Of a stretch of 64,000 bases of DNA, positions 31,601 to 45,000 are shown piece after piece. Source of the DNA: Casuarina equisetifolia (taxonomy: Eukaryota; Streptophyta; Magnoliopsida; Fagales; Casuarinaceae). How positions within the stretch are numbered: the first letter of the stretch is position 1; every line of letters starts with the position of its first letter. The stretch covers positions 32,639,580 to 32,703,579 of the forward strand of contig CM052355.1 of the NCBI GenBank assembly GCA_028551475.1, read 5' to 3'. The notes beneath the pieces were generated by a model. It was not told where the DNA came from. It worked only from the letters and a program-made list of their open reading frames with translations, and did not search any database. Position numbers and translations under genes: made by a program.

Positions 31601-32640
31601 GAAGAAATGATCATGAATTTTTATTTTTTTTAATAAGGAAATAAGGTGGTATGATCATAAATGCCATGTATGAATATACATAACATTGAATCAACTAAGC
31701 TCTAGAATTAAAAACAATTGTGCATAAACTGCGTAATTCTTAATAGAATAAAATAGGAACAATAGATAGTCTAAGAGAACAATCTTAATAACTTTTAAAA
31801 TAATGAGTAATATTAAAAAATAACTGAAAGTTACTTATCAGAAAATTATAAAAAGGTAGTTGATTAAGAATTATTTAAATTTTAATTGATAAAATATTTG
31901 AATACTTTAACTATGGGTGTCTTTTCCTTAACCTTTAACCTATTTTTTATAGAGCTTCATTATCTATCTCAGTTCTATTAGAATTCTATTTCTATTTTTT
32001 AAATTTTTTGATATTTTTCTTTTATCTTTTAGAAAACATATTTTGTTTAAAATGTTCTACAAACTTTATTATGTCTTAAACTTTTTAAAAAATTTATCCA
32101 ATCTCTATTTTTTTTTAAAATTTTATCTTGCCTTTTTTCTTTTTAAACTTCATTTCTTATATGTGGGATGGATGGTGACAGTCTTTACTTCTTGACCAAA
32201 CTCCTATTCTAAATGTTTTAGAGGTTTTATCTTATTTTAAATGCTTTAGATGTTTTGTTTTATTTTATTTTAAACATTCTAAAAACTTTGTTTAACTTTT
32301 ATCTTTTTGAGAATCTTATCTTTTTTTTTTAAAAAAAAAGATTTCATATCTTTAAAACCATCTTGAAATTGCTCCTCCTTGGATTATCTCCTCTCTAACA
32401 TCTAGGAATTTTCGGTTCTTAAGTCCCGCCGGAAAGTTGTTTCATCGGAACTCCTTCCTTCTGTTAGATTGCCTCTGTCGCACCCCGTGGCTCGCTCCCT
32501 ACAAGAGGCAAAGCTTATCCCTCAGGAGTGGAACCCACAACGATTAAGAAACTTTATAAACAAAGAGAGAAAGCGCTGAAGATCAGACGCAGTGAGTAAA
32601 AGAAAAGAGGAGACAGATTTCATTGCAGAGAGAGAGTGTG
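28601..32640. other. AT-rich noncoding region, no gene supported
   Basis: About 4 kb of AT-rich DNA with homopolymer runs. A tandem duplication of about 41 bp lies at 29541-29620 (two adjacent copies of a block with GCTACAATTGATCATG). A stretch at 30619-30670 resembles 12488-12560. The open frame at 28906-29319 (137 codons) has no family signature and no splice context that I can defend. The rightmost few hundred bases should hold the FAO promoter. Confidence 0.5.
29538..29620. repeat. Short tandem duplication
   Basis: Two adjacent, nearly identical copies of a block containing TTTAGCTTTGCTACAATTG and ATGTAATTATGTAGATACT. It is noncoding, and its near-perfect identity suggests a recent event. 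Confidence 0.85.
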
Positions 32641-32650
32641 TGGGGGAGAG

Positions 32651-35600
32651 ATGAAGGGGAGGAAGAGCAGTCACGCATTGTTGAGAGGAGGGAGGAGAGA
32701 AGGCAGTTACAGCCATGGTTTATCTGCAGGTCAAATTCAGTCACTGGCTGCCATTTGTGAGGCTCTTATCCCTCCGCTGCCATTGGAGAGCATCGGCAGG
32801 GAAAACCCTGCCGATCAGTCCCACCACTTCTTTTACAGAGCTTCTGGGTCTCTGCCTCCAATCCCTGAAGAGGTGAAGTGTTTGTGTACCATCTTTGTTT
32901 GTCCTCACTCCTTATGTAATTCTGCACTAGAAACAGTGAAAAAATGGTAGTTTTTAAGTGATCTATATGAATAACATGTTTTCTCTACTGATCGAACCCA
33001 GGTAGCAGAGCTCCTTCAGAAAAGGTGTCTTCCACAGGCTTGGTTCCTAGTGAGGATAGTTCTCACGATGCTCTCATTCAGACTGGGGACACTTTTGCTT
33101 TGTGGGTTTCTCTGCTTTGACCGGACATGGCCTTTCATTCTCAAGTTCTCCGAGATGTCTTTGGAAAAAAGAGAAGAAATTCTCCAGAAGTGGTCAAGAG
33201 AAAGGCGTTTGGCACCCTTGAGGATAATATTTGTTGCTATTAAAATCTTCTGCTTCTTTAGCTTCTTCTCGAGGGTAATGCTGTTCATCTACTATGATAC
33301 GTCCCCCTTCTTCTCTACCTAAATTGTGGCATATTTTGGTTGGCTATTAAACCAGCATATGATGTCTTCGTGGTTCTGTTCTTTTCTTTTCTTTTCTTTT
33401 CTTTTCAGAAATGATAGCTAACTGTTTCTGTTTTGAAGACTATTACCTGACAATCTGTTGTTGGGAACGCCTTTTTGTCTCTTTTAAGCTAGACAGTGTG
33501 TTCTGTTTACTGAACTGTTTCCTTTTGGTGTTTGCTATATGTGCTCTTTTCTTTTTCTTCAGCATTATGGCTTCAAATTTAATACATAAACGAAATATTG
33601 CTTTACACAGTGAAATTAGTATTAGGATTCTCTGTATAGTAAATCCATACCTAGATTCTTTTAATGTTTTGATGACTATTTTCTGAATAGTTTCTTGAAA
33701 TGATTTGCAAGTGTTCTGAAGTTGCTTCCTTTTCTTTTCTATTCCTTTTCTACTTTTAGCAAGACATTATGTTATATTTACATAATTTGGTTTCTGGGTC
33801 TAGCCTGCTTTACTGATACCAAATTTGATGGTTGCTTCGATTGCGATTTCTTTTTTCCTATGGATTATGGCTTCAAAACTAGTAAAAGATTTAAGCATGA
33901 TAACTCCATGATTTGTTGTTATTATTAACAATGGTATTTTTTTAATGATTTAAAGTTTGTTTTCGTAGCATACAATTTAGCAAGATTCTTAAAAAAAAGA
34001 AGAAAAAACTTCTCTACATAAGTTAATCCTTCATATTTCACTTAAATAATGATTAGAATTTTAAGATCTGTAATTTAGATTCTTTTTTATTATATCTAAA
34101 GATTCTAAACAATTTTTTTTTTTAATGGAAAATTCTATGTCAATTTCAATCATTTTTTATTTTCATTTCCCTTTTTTGTTTTCAAACATTAAGTTTTGGG
34201 AGATTGACATGAAACTTCACTCTTGCTTTAATTGATTAAGATGCATAACAATTTCTTTTTTTTTTTTTTGGGTATATGAGATTAGAGTCATAGTCATCTT
34301 TATATAATAGAAATATGATATTCATAGAAATTAGTAATTTCCTCTGTACTTATTTTTTCTTATGTTAAATTAAATTTATTATCTTTAGGTCTTAAATAAT
34401 TCTTACATATATCTTGAGTTTCTTTTTCATCTAAATGTCCATCTTTTTATTTTTCTCTTAAGAGTTTCTGGCTAATTTTTCTTTTCCTTTTTTCTTACTT
34501 AGTATAAATATTTCTCCTTTGATTTTTCCCATTAAGAACTTCTAGTTATTTTTTTTTTCTCTGCTTATTGCAGACTGATGACAATTCAGAAAATCCATCA
34601 TGGGAAGCAATCAAGTACCAAGTGGACAACAGGGAAAATTTGACCAAACCCCACGAAGAGAGGCCTCTCCAAAAGGGAGTCGTAGAAACCATGTATGAAA
34701 ATGACTCCACATTTGTCCAGTGTCTCACTCAGAAAGGCCTTAATGTCGCTGAAGATGCACAGCACAGCGTTTACAAGATCAAATGCGACGCCGTTATTAT
34801 AGGTTCTGGTTGTGGTGGAGGGGTGGCAGCTGCAGTGCTTGCAAGTTCTGGTCACAAAGTAATCGTGGTTGAGAAAGGAAGCTATTTTGCGGCTGCGGAT
34901 TATTCTTCTCTGGAAGGCCCTTCCATGAATGAGCTATATGTATCAGGTGGACTTCTCACAACTGTTGAAGGAAAAACCATGATCTTGGCTGGCTCAACCG
35001 TGGGTGGGGGCTCTGCTGTAAACTGGTCTGCATCTATCAAAACACCGGATTCAGTTCTCCGAGAGTGGTCTGTCGATCATAAGCTCCCTCTTTATGCAAG
35101 CGCCAACTATCAATCCGCCATGGATGCCGTTTGCAAGAGGATCGGTGTAACAGACAAACACTCGGAAGAAGGCTTCCAGAATCAAGCTCTCCGAAAAGGG
35201 TGTGAGGGTCTTGGTTTGAAAGTTGAGACAGTCGCTACAAATTCCTCGGAGGATCATTACTGTGGTTCTTGCTGCTATGGTTGTAGAACAGGAGATAAGA
35301 AAGGCACTGATACAACATGGCTGGTCGATGCTGTGAACTGTGGTGCAGTGATCCTAACAGAAACCAAGGCTGAGAAACTCATACTGGAGGATGACGAAAA
35401 TGGAAGGATGAGAAAGAGATGCCTGGGAGTGATTGCAAGTACTTTAAATAACACTGTCAGAAGGAAGCTGCAGATTGAAGCCAGAGTAACAATTTGTGCA
35501 TGTGGGTCTATCTCTACTCCCCCTCTAATGATCTCTAGTGGCTTGCAGAATCCAAACATTGGCATGAACCTCCACCTCCACCCGGTTCAACTGGTTTGGG

Positions 35601-36310
35601 GATACATTCCCGAAGAGACATCGGCTATAAGAGGCAAAAGGTATGAGGGAGGAATCATTACTTCACTTCATAAGGTGGTCTCAGAAGACTCAAATGTCAG
35701 GGCGATTATAGAAGCTGCTGCACTAGGACCTGCATCGTTTAGTGCACTATTTCCATGGGTTTCAGGGCTTGACATGAAGGAAAGAATGGTGAAGTATGCC
35801 AGAACTGCTACTCTGTTTGCATTGGTCAGGGATCAGGGTTCAGGAGAGGTGAAGGCTGAGGGTAAGATTAAATATCGATTAAGCCGAACCGATAAAGACA
35901 ATCTTCAAACTGGGATGAGGCAGGCTTTGAGGATTCTGGTCGCTGCCGGAGCTGTTGAGGTGGGCACGTTTAGGGGTGATGGGCAAAGAATGAAATGCAA
36001 AGGAATTACTGAGAAAGAATTGGAGGAGTTCTTGGACACAGTCATAGCAGTCGGAGGGGCGGGTTCAAAGGGAGAACACTGGACCATGTATTGTTCTGCA
36101 CATCAGATGGGATCATGTAGAATGGGTGCCACAGAGGAAGAAGGTGCAGTTGATGAGAATGGGGAAAGCTGGGAAGCAAAAGGGTTGTTTGTGTGTGATG
36201 GAAGCGTTTTACCTACTGCAATAGGGGTTAATCCCATGATTACCATTGAATCCACTGCTTATTGCATTGCCCAGAAGATTGCAGGTTCCTTGAAAAGGAG
36301 GAAGATGTAG
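32651..36310 (+). CDS. FAO: Long-chain fatty alcohol oxidase (FAO), GMC oxidoreductase family
   Basis: Three exons, 32651-32872, 33002-33274 and 34574-36310, with GT-AG introns, join in frame to 743 aa, the usual size of plant FAO proteins. The enzyme oxidises long-chain fatty alcohols to aldehydes with O2, giving H2O2, in fatty-alcohol and omega-oxidation metabolism. Exon 1 has the family opening [18 protein letters not shown]. Exon 2 ends in a hydrophobic stretch, a likely membrane anchor. Exon 3 has the FAD-binding [20 protein letters not shown] (from about residue 239). C-terminal GMC marks are HQMGSCRMG (from about residue 675) and [10 protein letters not shown]. The ATG at 32651 fits the family better than the upstream in-frame ATG at 32636. 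Which FAO paralogue (1, 3 or 4) is not resolved. Confidence 0.94.
33379..33408. repeat. (TTTTC)n microsatellite in FAO intron 2
   Basis: Five to six tandem TTTTC units end in TTTTCAG at 33409, giving a decoy acceptor inside intron 2. The coding acceptor used in the model is at 34573, where the downstream frame continues without stops. Confidence 0.85.
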
Positions 36311-36780
36311 GACAACTAGTGTCTCACATTCTTTCCTTTGATTTTACTCTAGCAGGGTGATCAAAGATAAAAACTGTGTAGGGAGAAAACTATATAATTT
36401 ACTGCATTATGTAAGAAGCTCCAGCTCCATAAACTATCTTCTTTCTTCTCTTCGGTGCATCCTCATGCAAAACAAAGTAAAAATAAATGGGTAGTGTTCG
36501 ATGATAATGCAAATAAGATGACCCTTCTCCTTAGAAATCATGTTAAAAAATAAAAAGTTAATTCACCTTTTGTTAATTGAGCCTGCAATTAAATCTGGGC
36601 ATATAACAAATGTGATCGCAGAATTGGTAGCCCAGGTGGAGTGTACATAAATCTCGGCTAGTTCAGTTTACTCATATATATAGGACTTTTTTTGCGGGAT
36701 AAGTAGGTGGAAGGGCGCCTCCGAATGTAGTCTGTGGCGTGACGGACCGGGTTACCAAACTCACGAGTTGAAAATGGAGA
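36311..36780 (+). other. FAO 3' UTR and flank
   Basis: Noncoding sequence behind the FAO stop. No other gene is seen. It ends at the second copy of the dispersed repeat. Confidence 0.5.
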
Positions 36781-36784
36781 AGCT

Positions 36785-37290
36785 GAAATAGTTCCTTGCC
36801 TAAGAGTCATGCTAATATTCTTTGTATTATTCCAATTTTATTGGATGTCTTCTAAGACTTATCAAAGCTTATAAAACACATTATAAATATTAAGTCTCTT
36901 TAGTAACAAAAAACATACTCATTTTTGGGAATCAAATAAGTCACATGGAAGAAAGATTATAAAATAGTTAATTCGATCTATTATTGGACCCAAAATCCAC
37001 TCCAAAAGATGTTAATGGGTCTAGAATCACCTCCAGAAGACACCTTAAGAAGATGCAGTTGCCACCCACTTATATGTAACATTAGGAACACAAGTACATT
37101 TAATGTGGGAGCACCAACACCATCTTTTCTTAAAAAGCTTTACTTAAGATAAAAATATATTACAAATACTCTCATTTTCAATATAAAATTCTTTGTCCAA
37201 TATTTCTAACAATGAGGTGTTATTATAATAAAATGAAACTCCAAGAGCCACTAATATCTTTGAGTTTTAGCATTCTTCCCTAGTCGTGCC
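36785..37290. repeat. Dispersed repeat, copy B (probable non-autonomous transposable element)
   Basis: Second copy of the element at 13045-13505, in the same orientation. Shared blocks include GTCATGCTAATATTCTTTGTA, AATCCACTCCAAAAGATG and AAATGAAACTCCAAGAGC (diverged). It has an extra stretch of about 30-40 bp near 37020 that repeats the AATCCACTCCAAAAGATG block in diverged form. It is noncoding and its class is unresolved. Confidence 0.6.
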
Positions 37291-38033
37291 CGAACATATA
37301 GTTGGAAGGTTTCTCTATTATTTCATGCAACATATAAGGAAGCCCACCTTATTAGTATTATTATTTTAACACTATTCTTCCGCACTATTTTCAACGAAAT
37401 GAAAAGCATTATTGAACTTGGTCTGACTTTACGATCATAAATTGCAGGTTATAATTAATAGAAATTTTTTATAACCCGATCAGGATTGTTGAGAATAATA
37501 GTATTTGAAACTATCTCAGCTTCACTTGGCATGCAGAGTTCAACAAGACAAAATCACTTATGTTTGAAGCGGCATTCTTAGACTTCTTTGTCAATTAAAG
37601 GCAATTTACCAGGAAAATTGTTCCTTACATAACAAAAAACAACTCTAAAAACTAAATGAACAATCTTAATAAGCAAAAGCTTCATAACCATATTCCGCAA
37701 AACTACTCTACAAAGCTTGGCGAATATCTGAACCACTTATGGCAAACAATTCCATCCCCAGTTCTTTTTGGCTCAAACTCGACATCTACCCTCCAAAATA
37801 ATGGCATCTTGCACTGATACTAATTATGGATGAAGAAAAAGACATGATTTGAGTTCAAACTTTCAAGAGATGTGGAAGAGAGGCTTCTGCGGCAGTAGAC
37901 TCTGAAAATTAGAGGTTTGGGCTGCGGCCTTGCATCATTACTTGCGGCAGCATCTAGACTACTACTACTCTTTAACAAACTGCTTCAACCTGCTATTTGC
38001 TCTCACTCTTCATAATGTTGTTCTACGATAACA
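37291..38033. other. Intergenic DNA and 3' UTR of the MRL7-like gene
   Basis: No coding family is recognisable. The right part should be the 3' UTR of the minus-strand gene that ends at 38034. Confidence 0.45.
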
Positions 38034-40031
38034 TCAAAAAGGAGGATATAAATCTGCCGCATCGATCCATGAAGGCCTCTTTGCTTTATAGTAGAAATGT
38101 GCAATCATTTGGATCAACTCATCTGCCGTCCGAAACTCTGCAGAGTCACAAAATATGATATAGTGTTATAGCCTGAAGGCCCTAAACAGAACTTGAATAG
38201 ATAACAATGTTTCTAGCCATCCCACCAAAACCATGCTTCTTGAAATCAGAAAAGCAGTAGTCATAATCTCACCTTTCTCCCTGTACAAGATCCTGTTACC
38301 CCGTAAAAATAAGATCTGCGGGCAATCCTTAGCTTTAAGGGCATATGCCAAATCCCTCTCAATATTAATGTCTATTTTTACGGACTGTTATCAGAAATCC
38401 CAGAGCATTCCATCACCAAATACACATGCAAAACATTTTGAGAAGATTCAATCAGATTGTTGCCAGAAAATGTAGAAAGAGTACAGGTTATAATAACAAC
38501 TTTTAAATTCAGCGGTTGGGCCTGTAGAGAACTATCAGGGATTATTAGTTCGGTTGATATTAGTTCACGAGATCACAGATCTCTGTGGCAATGCTCATTC
38601 AAATGTCACAACATAAAAAGCATAGAACTTGGAAAAATTCAAAAGGGAAAATAAGGAGTTTGATATACCCGTGGAGGCAATTTATCTTTGGCATTCCAAT
38701 AAACCTTCAGTGCCTTCTCTAGCTCTTTCAGAGTCTTCCAGTTATCAGCTGCCCTGTGAACAGAAACATCAACTATGAACTAGGACAATAATTGAATTGA
38801 AACAGTGAATTTGTATTAAATTTGTGTAAATCTAGGGTGTTCACTATCTCATACGTGCACAGATAGTACTTCTACACTGAATAAAAAGCCATCTAGACCT
38901 CCACATTTCTACATATTTTAAGTTTTACTTTCTTCATCAGTATGCTCCATATCAGATAAAACTAATATTTCCACCCACTGTCCTTTTATAGAACCAAGAA
39001 AGTTGTTACATAGATGACCAGATGTTATAAGTACATGCATTTCGCACTAAACCCAGAAACCCTTCTCAATATCCAGATCCCTCCTTCATGACACCATACC
39101 AAATGATGCATTTAAAAGTAGTAAAGAGTCATACACCACCATACGGAAGTTTTGATAAATTTAGATAAATAGCACTGCTAGTTCAAGTATGCAGCAAAAG
39201 CCTCACCAATAATTACCTGTTGTATCTTTCAAAAATATAAACAATAAGTGGGCTTGGATGAAAAGCAAAGCTTTCCCACTCCAGGCAGTTGATCTCCTTT
39301 ACCCAGTTATCATCAATCTCTCCTTCCCAATCAATCTCGACACCATCCTCCCCAACAACATTCTTGATTGGATGCTGCTCAAAATACTCTGACGCTCGAA
39401 TTCCCCACCCTACGTCAGCATCGAGTGGCCAACTCGAACTTTCCTCCTCAACTACCATCTTCTTTCCTTTTTTTCCACCACCAACACCGTCCTCATTTGT
39501 ATCATCATCTTCATTGCTGTCAGCATCGGTGTTGTTGTCTTCAACTCTTTCCTTCAATACCTCATCTTTATTCTCAAATAGTTCAGGATTCTTCTCTCGG
39601 ATTGATGCAAATGTTCGTTCAAGGGAGTCACGGACAAAATCCTCAACTGCAACCGCTTCACTCCTTCGACCACGCCTTGGCTTCCTAGGGATTGTTGTTG
39701 GAAAAACCCTAGACTTATCAGAATTTTGGTCACCATTATTCTGGGGAATTTCAGATTTAAGGCGATCGTTCTTTTTCTTAGGTTTTACTTTAGGGTTGAA
39801 GTTGGGTTCAGGTTCAGATACTGAATCAGACTTCTTTGAAACACATAGAATAGGTTTCAGGATGTGTTTGCTCTGTACTGGAGAAAACAGCATGAAGCAT
39901 GAAGAAGAACAAGGCTTCGGAGTAGGATTCAGAAAAGAAAATGACGTAACAGGGTGCAAATTGAGAACAGTGTTTGCTGCGCAAAAAGGTGAGCAGGATT
40001 TTGACATGGTAGAAGATGGAAGGAACAACAT
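38034..40031 (-). CDS. MRL7/MRL7L: Plastid protein with thioredoxin-like fold, MRL7/MRL7L (SVR4/ECB1) family
   Basis: Four exons on the minus strand, 40031-39217, 38753-38669, 38384-38273 and 38137-38034, with GT-AG introns, join in frame to 371 aa. The N terminus is Ser/Pro-rich, like a chloroplast transit peptide. A long charged, disordered stretch follows (Lys/Arg-rich, then Asp/Glu-rich). From about residue 210 comes the conserved region: [77 protein letters not shown] and [20 protein letters not shown]. Family members act in nucleoids and plastid-encoded polymerase-dependent transcription during early chloroplast development. No CXXC thioredoxin active site is seen. The start is the first ATG after a likely leader-intron acceptor (CCTCAG before GGGCTGGGAG). 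I cannot decide between MRL7 and its paralogue. Confidence 0.85.
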
Positions 40032-41180
40032 TTTCTCCCAGCCCCTGAGGAAAAATTGGACAGAATTTAGCAATGGCAATCAAAACCAAATTTAGTTTAG
40101 GATCAGGAATTATGGACCTGTAACTATGATTGGAAAAAGATCCAAATATCAATGTTTCAACATGCAAGCCATTAATTCGAATATCAGTTTTAAGGAAACA
40201 TATATTCACGTCTCCACTTTCACCATCAAATTAGCCACTTGAATGGGTTCCCATTAAAAGTTAAAAGAATCAGACAAATACAAAGAAATTATCTCAACAG
40301 ATATTCTAGTTCTCTATTGTCATTCCATGAAGCATACATAAGCACCCATGTGTTATTTATTTCATCCGTTGGCAGATCCTTTTATTTGGAAATCAGTTCA
40401 CTCTCCAAGCATGTTCTTGTTTTCAAGTCCCCAGATACATCAACTGAAAGTAGAAGCCGCACCTGCAACTTCCAAACATAACGAAACGTAGCAATTAACT
40501 CCTTGGCCATTTCAGTTGATTTAGCATCCGCAAAAGGTTAAAGGAGGATTATGGAGGCAACCCCAAAGATGCTCAAAATCACAGAAGGAAAAGCAGAACG
40601 GCATGGTCAATCAACACCGCCCCCTCCCCCAGTAGAAGAAAGCTCTAATAGTAAGCACCCACTTAGAAGTTTATATGTACTTTATGCCCAAAAACAAAAA
40701 TAAAATATCCAACTCTAATCTCATCAAGCACTACCCAAAGCCAGCGACTAAGCACCTTGATGTAAGTTCATCCCTACCAGGAAGCTACAATAAGAAAACA
40801 TCCAGATTGTAATCAAAGATCAGGACAAAAAGAAAAAGGCATTTCCGTTCTGGTAAGCTCTATAAAAATCTACACAAAAGCTTCTTAAAAATATGAAAAA
40901 GTTGCAAATTTTAATCTTAACTAGGACTATCGAAAGCCAGTCTTCCCTAAACATTCACACTGTGAGTTGGTGTGATCCATCTGGTCTCCTATTTTCTACC
41001 ACCCAGAAGCGTTTTTCTCAAAAACAAATCAAAAGAGTGAAGAAAGAACCACTACATACCCGTGGATTGCAGAGGCTGCTTAGCGTTCACAGAAAACGCA
41101 TGAAATTCTAGGAAATCGCAACAGCAACCTGGCGTAGTTTAGAGATAGGATTCCGAGGGGAGACGAGAGAAGCTGGAAGT
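40032..41180 (-). promoter_or_regulatory. 5' leader intron and promoter of the MRL7-like gene
   Basis: On the minus strand a likely noncoding first exon near 41064-41160 ends in GG|GTATGTAG, a good donor. A TTTTTCCTCAG acceptor lies just before the start codon at about 40045. The roughly 1-kb stretch between them has no coding family. The position of the first exon is inferred from splice signals only. Confidence 0.45.
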
Positions 41181-42091
41181 GGGGTTGAGCTCAGAACGGA
41201 TAAAAGAAAAAGGCCATAATACGACCTCGTTTGCTCTTTCCCTTCAGATATTTCAGCAATCTCCATTCATAATTAAACAAAATATAGCTTTCAATCCGAA
41301 ATTAGTGCATAAGATTTCAATAACTCGCAGTTGAAGTGAATCCGGTAACTCCTAGATTTCAAAGCGTAGGAAGATTTTCTTATGTGCAAATTCATACTCA
41401 CCCACGGTGAAAGGGCTTAATATCCCCCCTAATGGTTGCCGAAAACAGAGAACCTTATTATTTTACGCTATTGGAAATTAGTTAGTTATTCATCTTATTT
41501 AGACTTCCACAACTTGGTTTTTGGCAAAACGTGGAATTGGTTTTAAGTTTTGATTCTAATAAAATGTAAGAGAGTGGGAAGGTATCCTAGAATGAATGAA
41601 GAGAATTTAAGTAATTTTAGTGATTAGAGTTTAGTTCCCTAGTGAGTTAGCTTTCAATTGTTCTTTAATACTGTCTAATATTATTTAATATTTCTCTAAC
41701 ACCTAGTGCAACAAATAAAAATAATAAAAAAGTAAGAGATTGCATTTTCTTTTTTAATTTTTCATTTCTGTCAACATTGGTTGAAATTTAAGAGAAATTA
41801 ATAAATAAGCATCATTCTGATAGGAAAAGGAATTTTCTTCTTGAACAATCCAGAAACTAATAGTCTTGCCTTTTTTCTTATTCTCCTTTTTTTTTTTTTT
41901 TTTTTAATACAGCCGCTGTCACTTATTGCGACAACAAAATGGATAAAAACAGCAAAATATCGTATTTTTACACCGTTGGCAGTCATTGCGAGAACAAAAA
42001 TGGATAAGCTGCATAATTATCGCAGAAGAAGAAAGGAAAAGAAACTCAACTACTCACACAAAAACTGCATTTGGATGGGATTTTAATTATG
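41181..42091. other. Intergenic region between the MRL7-like promoter and the VPS53 3' end
   Basis: AT-rich, with a poly-T run near 41888-41905. The right part holds the VPS53 3' UTR. Short open frames such as 41841-42086 have no support. Confidence 0.45.
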
Positions 42092-45000
42092 TCATGCATT
42101 GAAAAGCTTTCTGAAGGGCCCATCTTTCCTATCTTTTGCAGCTTCAGTTAAAGCAAGGAACCTCTTGAATCCCGTCGTCGCTGCACCTCTTCCAAGTGCA
42201 GCTGCTCTGGTTAGCACATCCTCTCGGGAAGTACTTAGTCCAATAGAAGCCAGATTGGGCATCACAGGACTCGCAGGAGCAGTAGGGGCAGCAGGGACGA
42301 CTGTTGGCACGATAGAAGGTTGCGTGATCCCTGGTCCATGTTTGTTGAAGTCGTCTAGTATACTTTGCTGATCAGCCTTTTTAAGACCCTGCACATGCAA
42401 TGCAAAAGTTAAGGCCATCATGAAACATATTCTCAAGACGTGTTTAATTCCAGAAATAACAGTCTTGATAAATTCAAAACTGGAATAAGGGAACTGACAC
42501 TCTATCGATCCTATATCACCCTCCATCCTCAAAAGGTTTAACAGTTCATGCAATTCAAACATCAAAACAAAAAAAAAAAAATATACATGTTAGATGCCTT
42601 GATTCTAAAATTATTTTATATAATTCTTCAGTATAAGTCACAGTGACAAAATTTTAAAACTAGAGATCAGAGCCATGTGAGATTCTATTGGACTGCTATG
42701 ATGAGCGTTTCGCGGGCACTTCTCTCTGCAGTGGCAAAGTGCTACACTAGCATATAAAAATATGAAACTCTGGCCAGACACCCACGTCCAACTTTTGCGA
42801 AAAAATAGAGAAAGTCAGCAGCATTGATCTATTTCCAACAGAAATAGGAGAGTCCAGGATGATGCAGTAAGCCATGGAGGAGTAAACCAAATATAAACAG
42901 AAAGAAGGGCCTTAACCTTAAGCTCCAGAATACGCTGAAACTCCATTGGTGTTCCTTCCGGTAGCAATGCTCTATATGTATCAGCAACAGAATCAAATGG
43001 AGACAGTATAACCTGAATAATGAACACACGCTGATACAGGAAAATATGGCCAAACTAGTCAGAGAGCAAAATGTACAAATTATAAGATCAACAGACCTTC
43101 AGTAGTGCTTCAGCTTTGCCCATTTCACGGCTCACAAATTTTGAATACCCAGCAGCACCAGATGTCTGTTTCCGAAAGGAAGAAAAAGAAATGAGTGAAA
43201 CAATTCTTTTTATGTAATAGGAGACCATAAATCACTTGCAAAGAATCATACATAGTTAAAGAAATAATGGCAAACACATGCAATGGTTTTCATATTTGTC
43301 TTGGGGATGTTCAAATCCCTGACCACCTGACTTTCTGAACTGACTTTCAAGTCCGTTGGATTTCAATTGGGTTGAAAGTGAATCACTACTTCCAACGATA
43401 GCCAAGTTAGATGCCAGAATAAGGGAGTTAGGTTCTGACCAACCTCAACCATTATATGATATACCCCCTTTGAGTAACAAGTAGCCCCTAGCCATCTCTT
43501 AGTGTTCAAGCTCTTGACAGTTTACCTGAGAAGACAGGCTCCCATTTATTCCAACAGTTTCTCTCTCTCCTCTCTTCCCTTCTCCACCCCCGGCCCTCCT
43601 TTCAAAACAACCCCCCCACCCACCCACAGCCGCTGTTTATCTAATTGCTGAACCTTATTGTTATAAATGGCTTATAGATGGCAAGTGATACAATTTTTTT
43701 TTTTTTTTGGTTATCTGCAGATATAACTACTTAATAAATTGCTCCTGATAACAAGCAACAAATATCAAGCCTACCATAGCAAAATATATACTTGCTTACT
43801 AGTACGCTCAATCAAAGGCATCTTTTTCAAAAGAATATTACGTTATAGAACTTCTCATCTATTTAGGTCTGCGCAGCACTTTCCCGTGAGAGCTACAACA
43901 CTTAGCTGCCAGTGACAAAAATGAGCCAAGCAAGCGCCAAGATAGAGTTCAGCTTCTCAAATTATCAGGATCAGCATTTGTTGTACACAAAGTGATTGTT
44001 GAATTTGATGTAATAAAAGCAGATTTAAAATTGGAATATCACTACGGTTTAATAAACATTGTAAAAGTCTGAAATCAAGAAAACATTTCTTCACTCCAAA
44101 AAAGTAAACATCTGCAAATCCAGTGTTTATTTAGCGAAAGGAAGAAGGAGATTGTCATGCATAGAGAACATAAAAACTTCTCCTCGGAACAGGATTTTCA
44201 ATATTTGATCTCATACAAACTAACAGATGCAACCATACTTGACTCCAGAGAAGGAATCAAGCAAAGTTAATATGTATTTCTTTCAAAGAAGTAACTCACC
44301 TGTTGACCAAGTGAAGGAATGTCCAGAAGAATTGTCTTTACTGCTTGAGTGTCAAGTAGCATCTGCAAAAGCACCAAAACGTCCATTTATGTCACATTTA
44401 CACCAATCAATCAGAACGATTAAATCAAGGACATAATTAATTCCTAAAAAAAATTCATTGGTAGGGTAGCCACTTGTATGAATGGCATGATTATGAACAT
44501 ATGACAAAAGAAACATTCAGCACACTGGCTGATTTGTGCTTTGACGCTGTTCATCAGTAGGGTTGCCACTTGTATGAATGGCGTGGGTATGAACATATGA
44601 CAAAAGAAACATTCAGCGTGCTGGCTGACTTGTGCTTTGACACTATTCATCGATATGCACAGTTATGCACACATTTTTCCAAGAAAACTTTTACATAGTG
44701 TTGTCTTCCTCTGAAATTTAGCCTAAGCCTGTCTACATCAGGTGCAGGATATTTATCTATAATATAAAATAGATCATATTGCATATTTGCATCTTATGAT
44801 AACTACATACTTTGTGCTTAACAAAAATATCATAATTCAAGATTCAATGGGGATCTTGAAAAATATCGAACAAGCTGGAAGATATTCGCCTTTAATAAGG
44901 GTTATAACTCATCAACAAATGAATAAAAATAAGTGATGAAATCGGTGAATACTTGTTGGGCTCCAGTTTCTGATATTTGCTTGCATTTGAAAATATTTGC

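Noticed and set aside
39289-40095. 268-codon Ser/Phe-rich open frame on the plus strand
   Set aside because: It is the antisense shadow of exon 1 of the MRL7-like gene, which splices in frame to three conserved exons.
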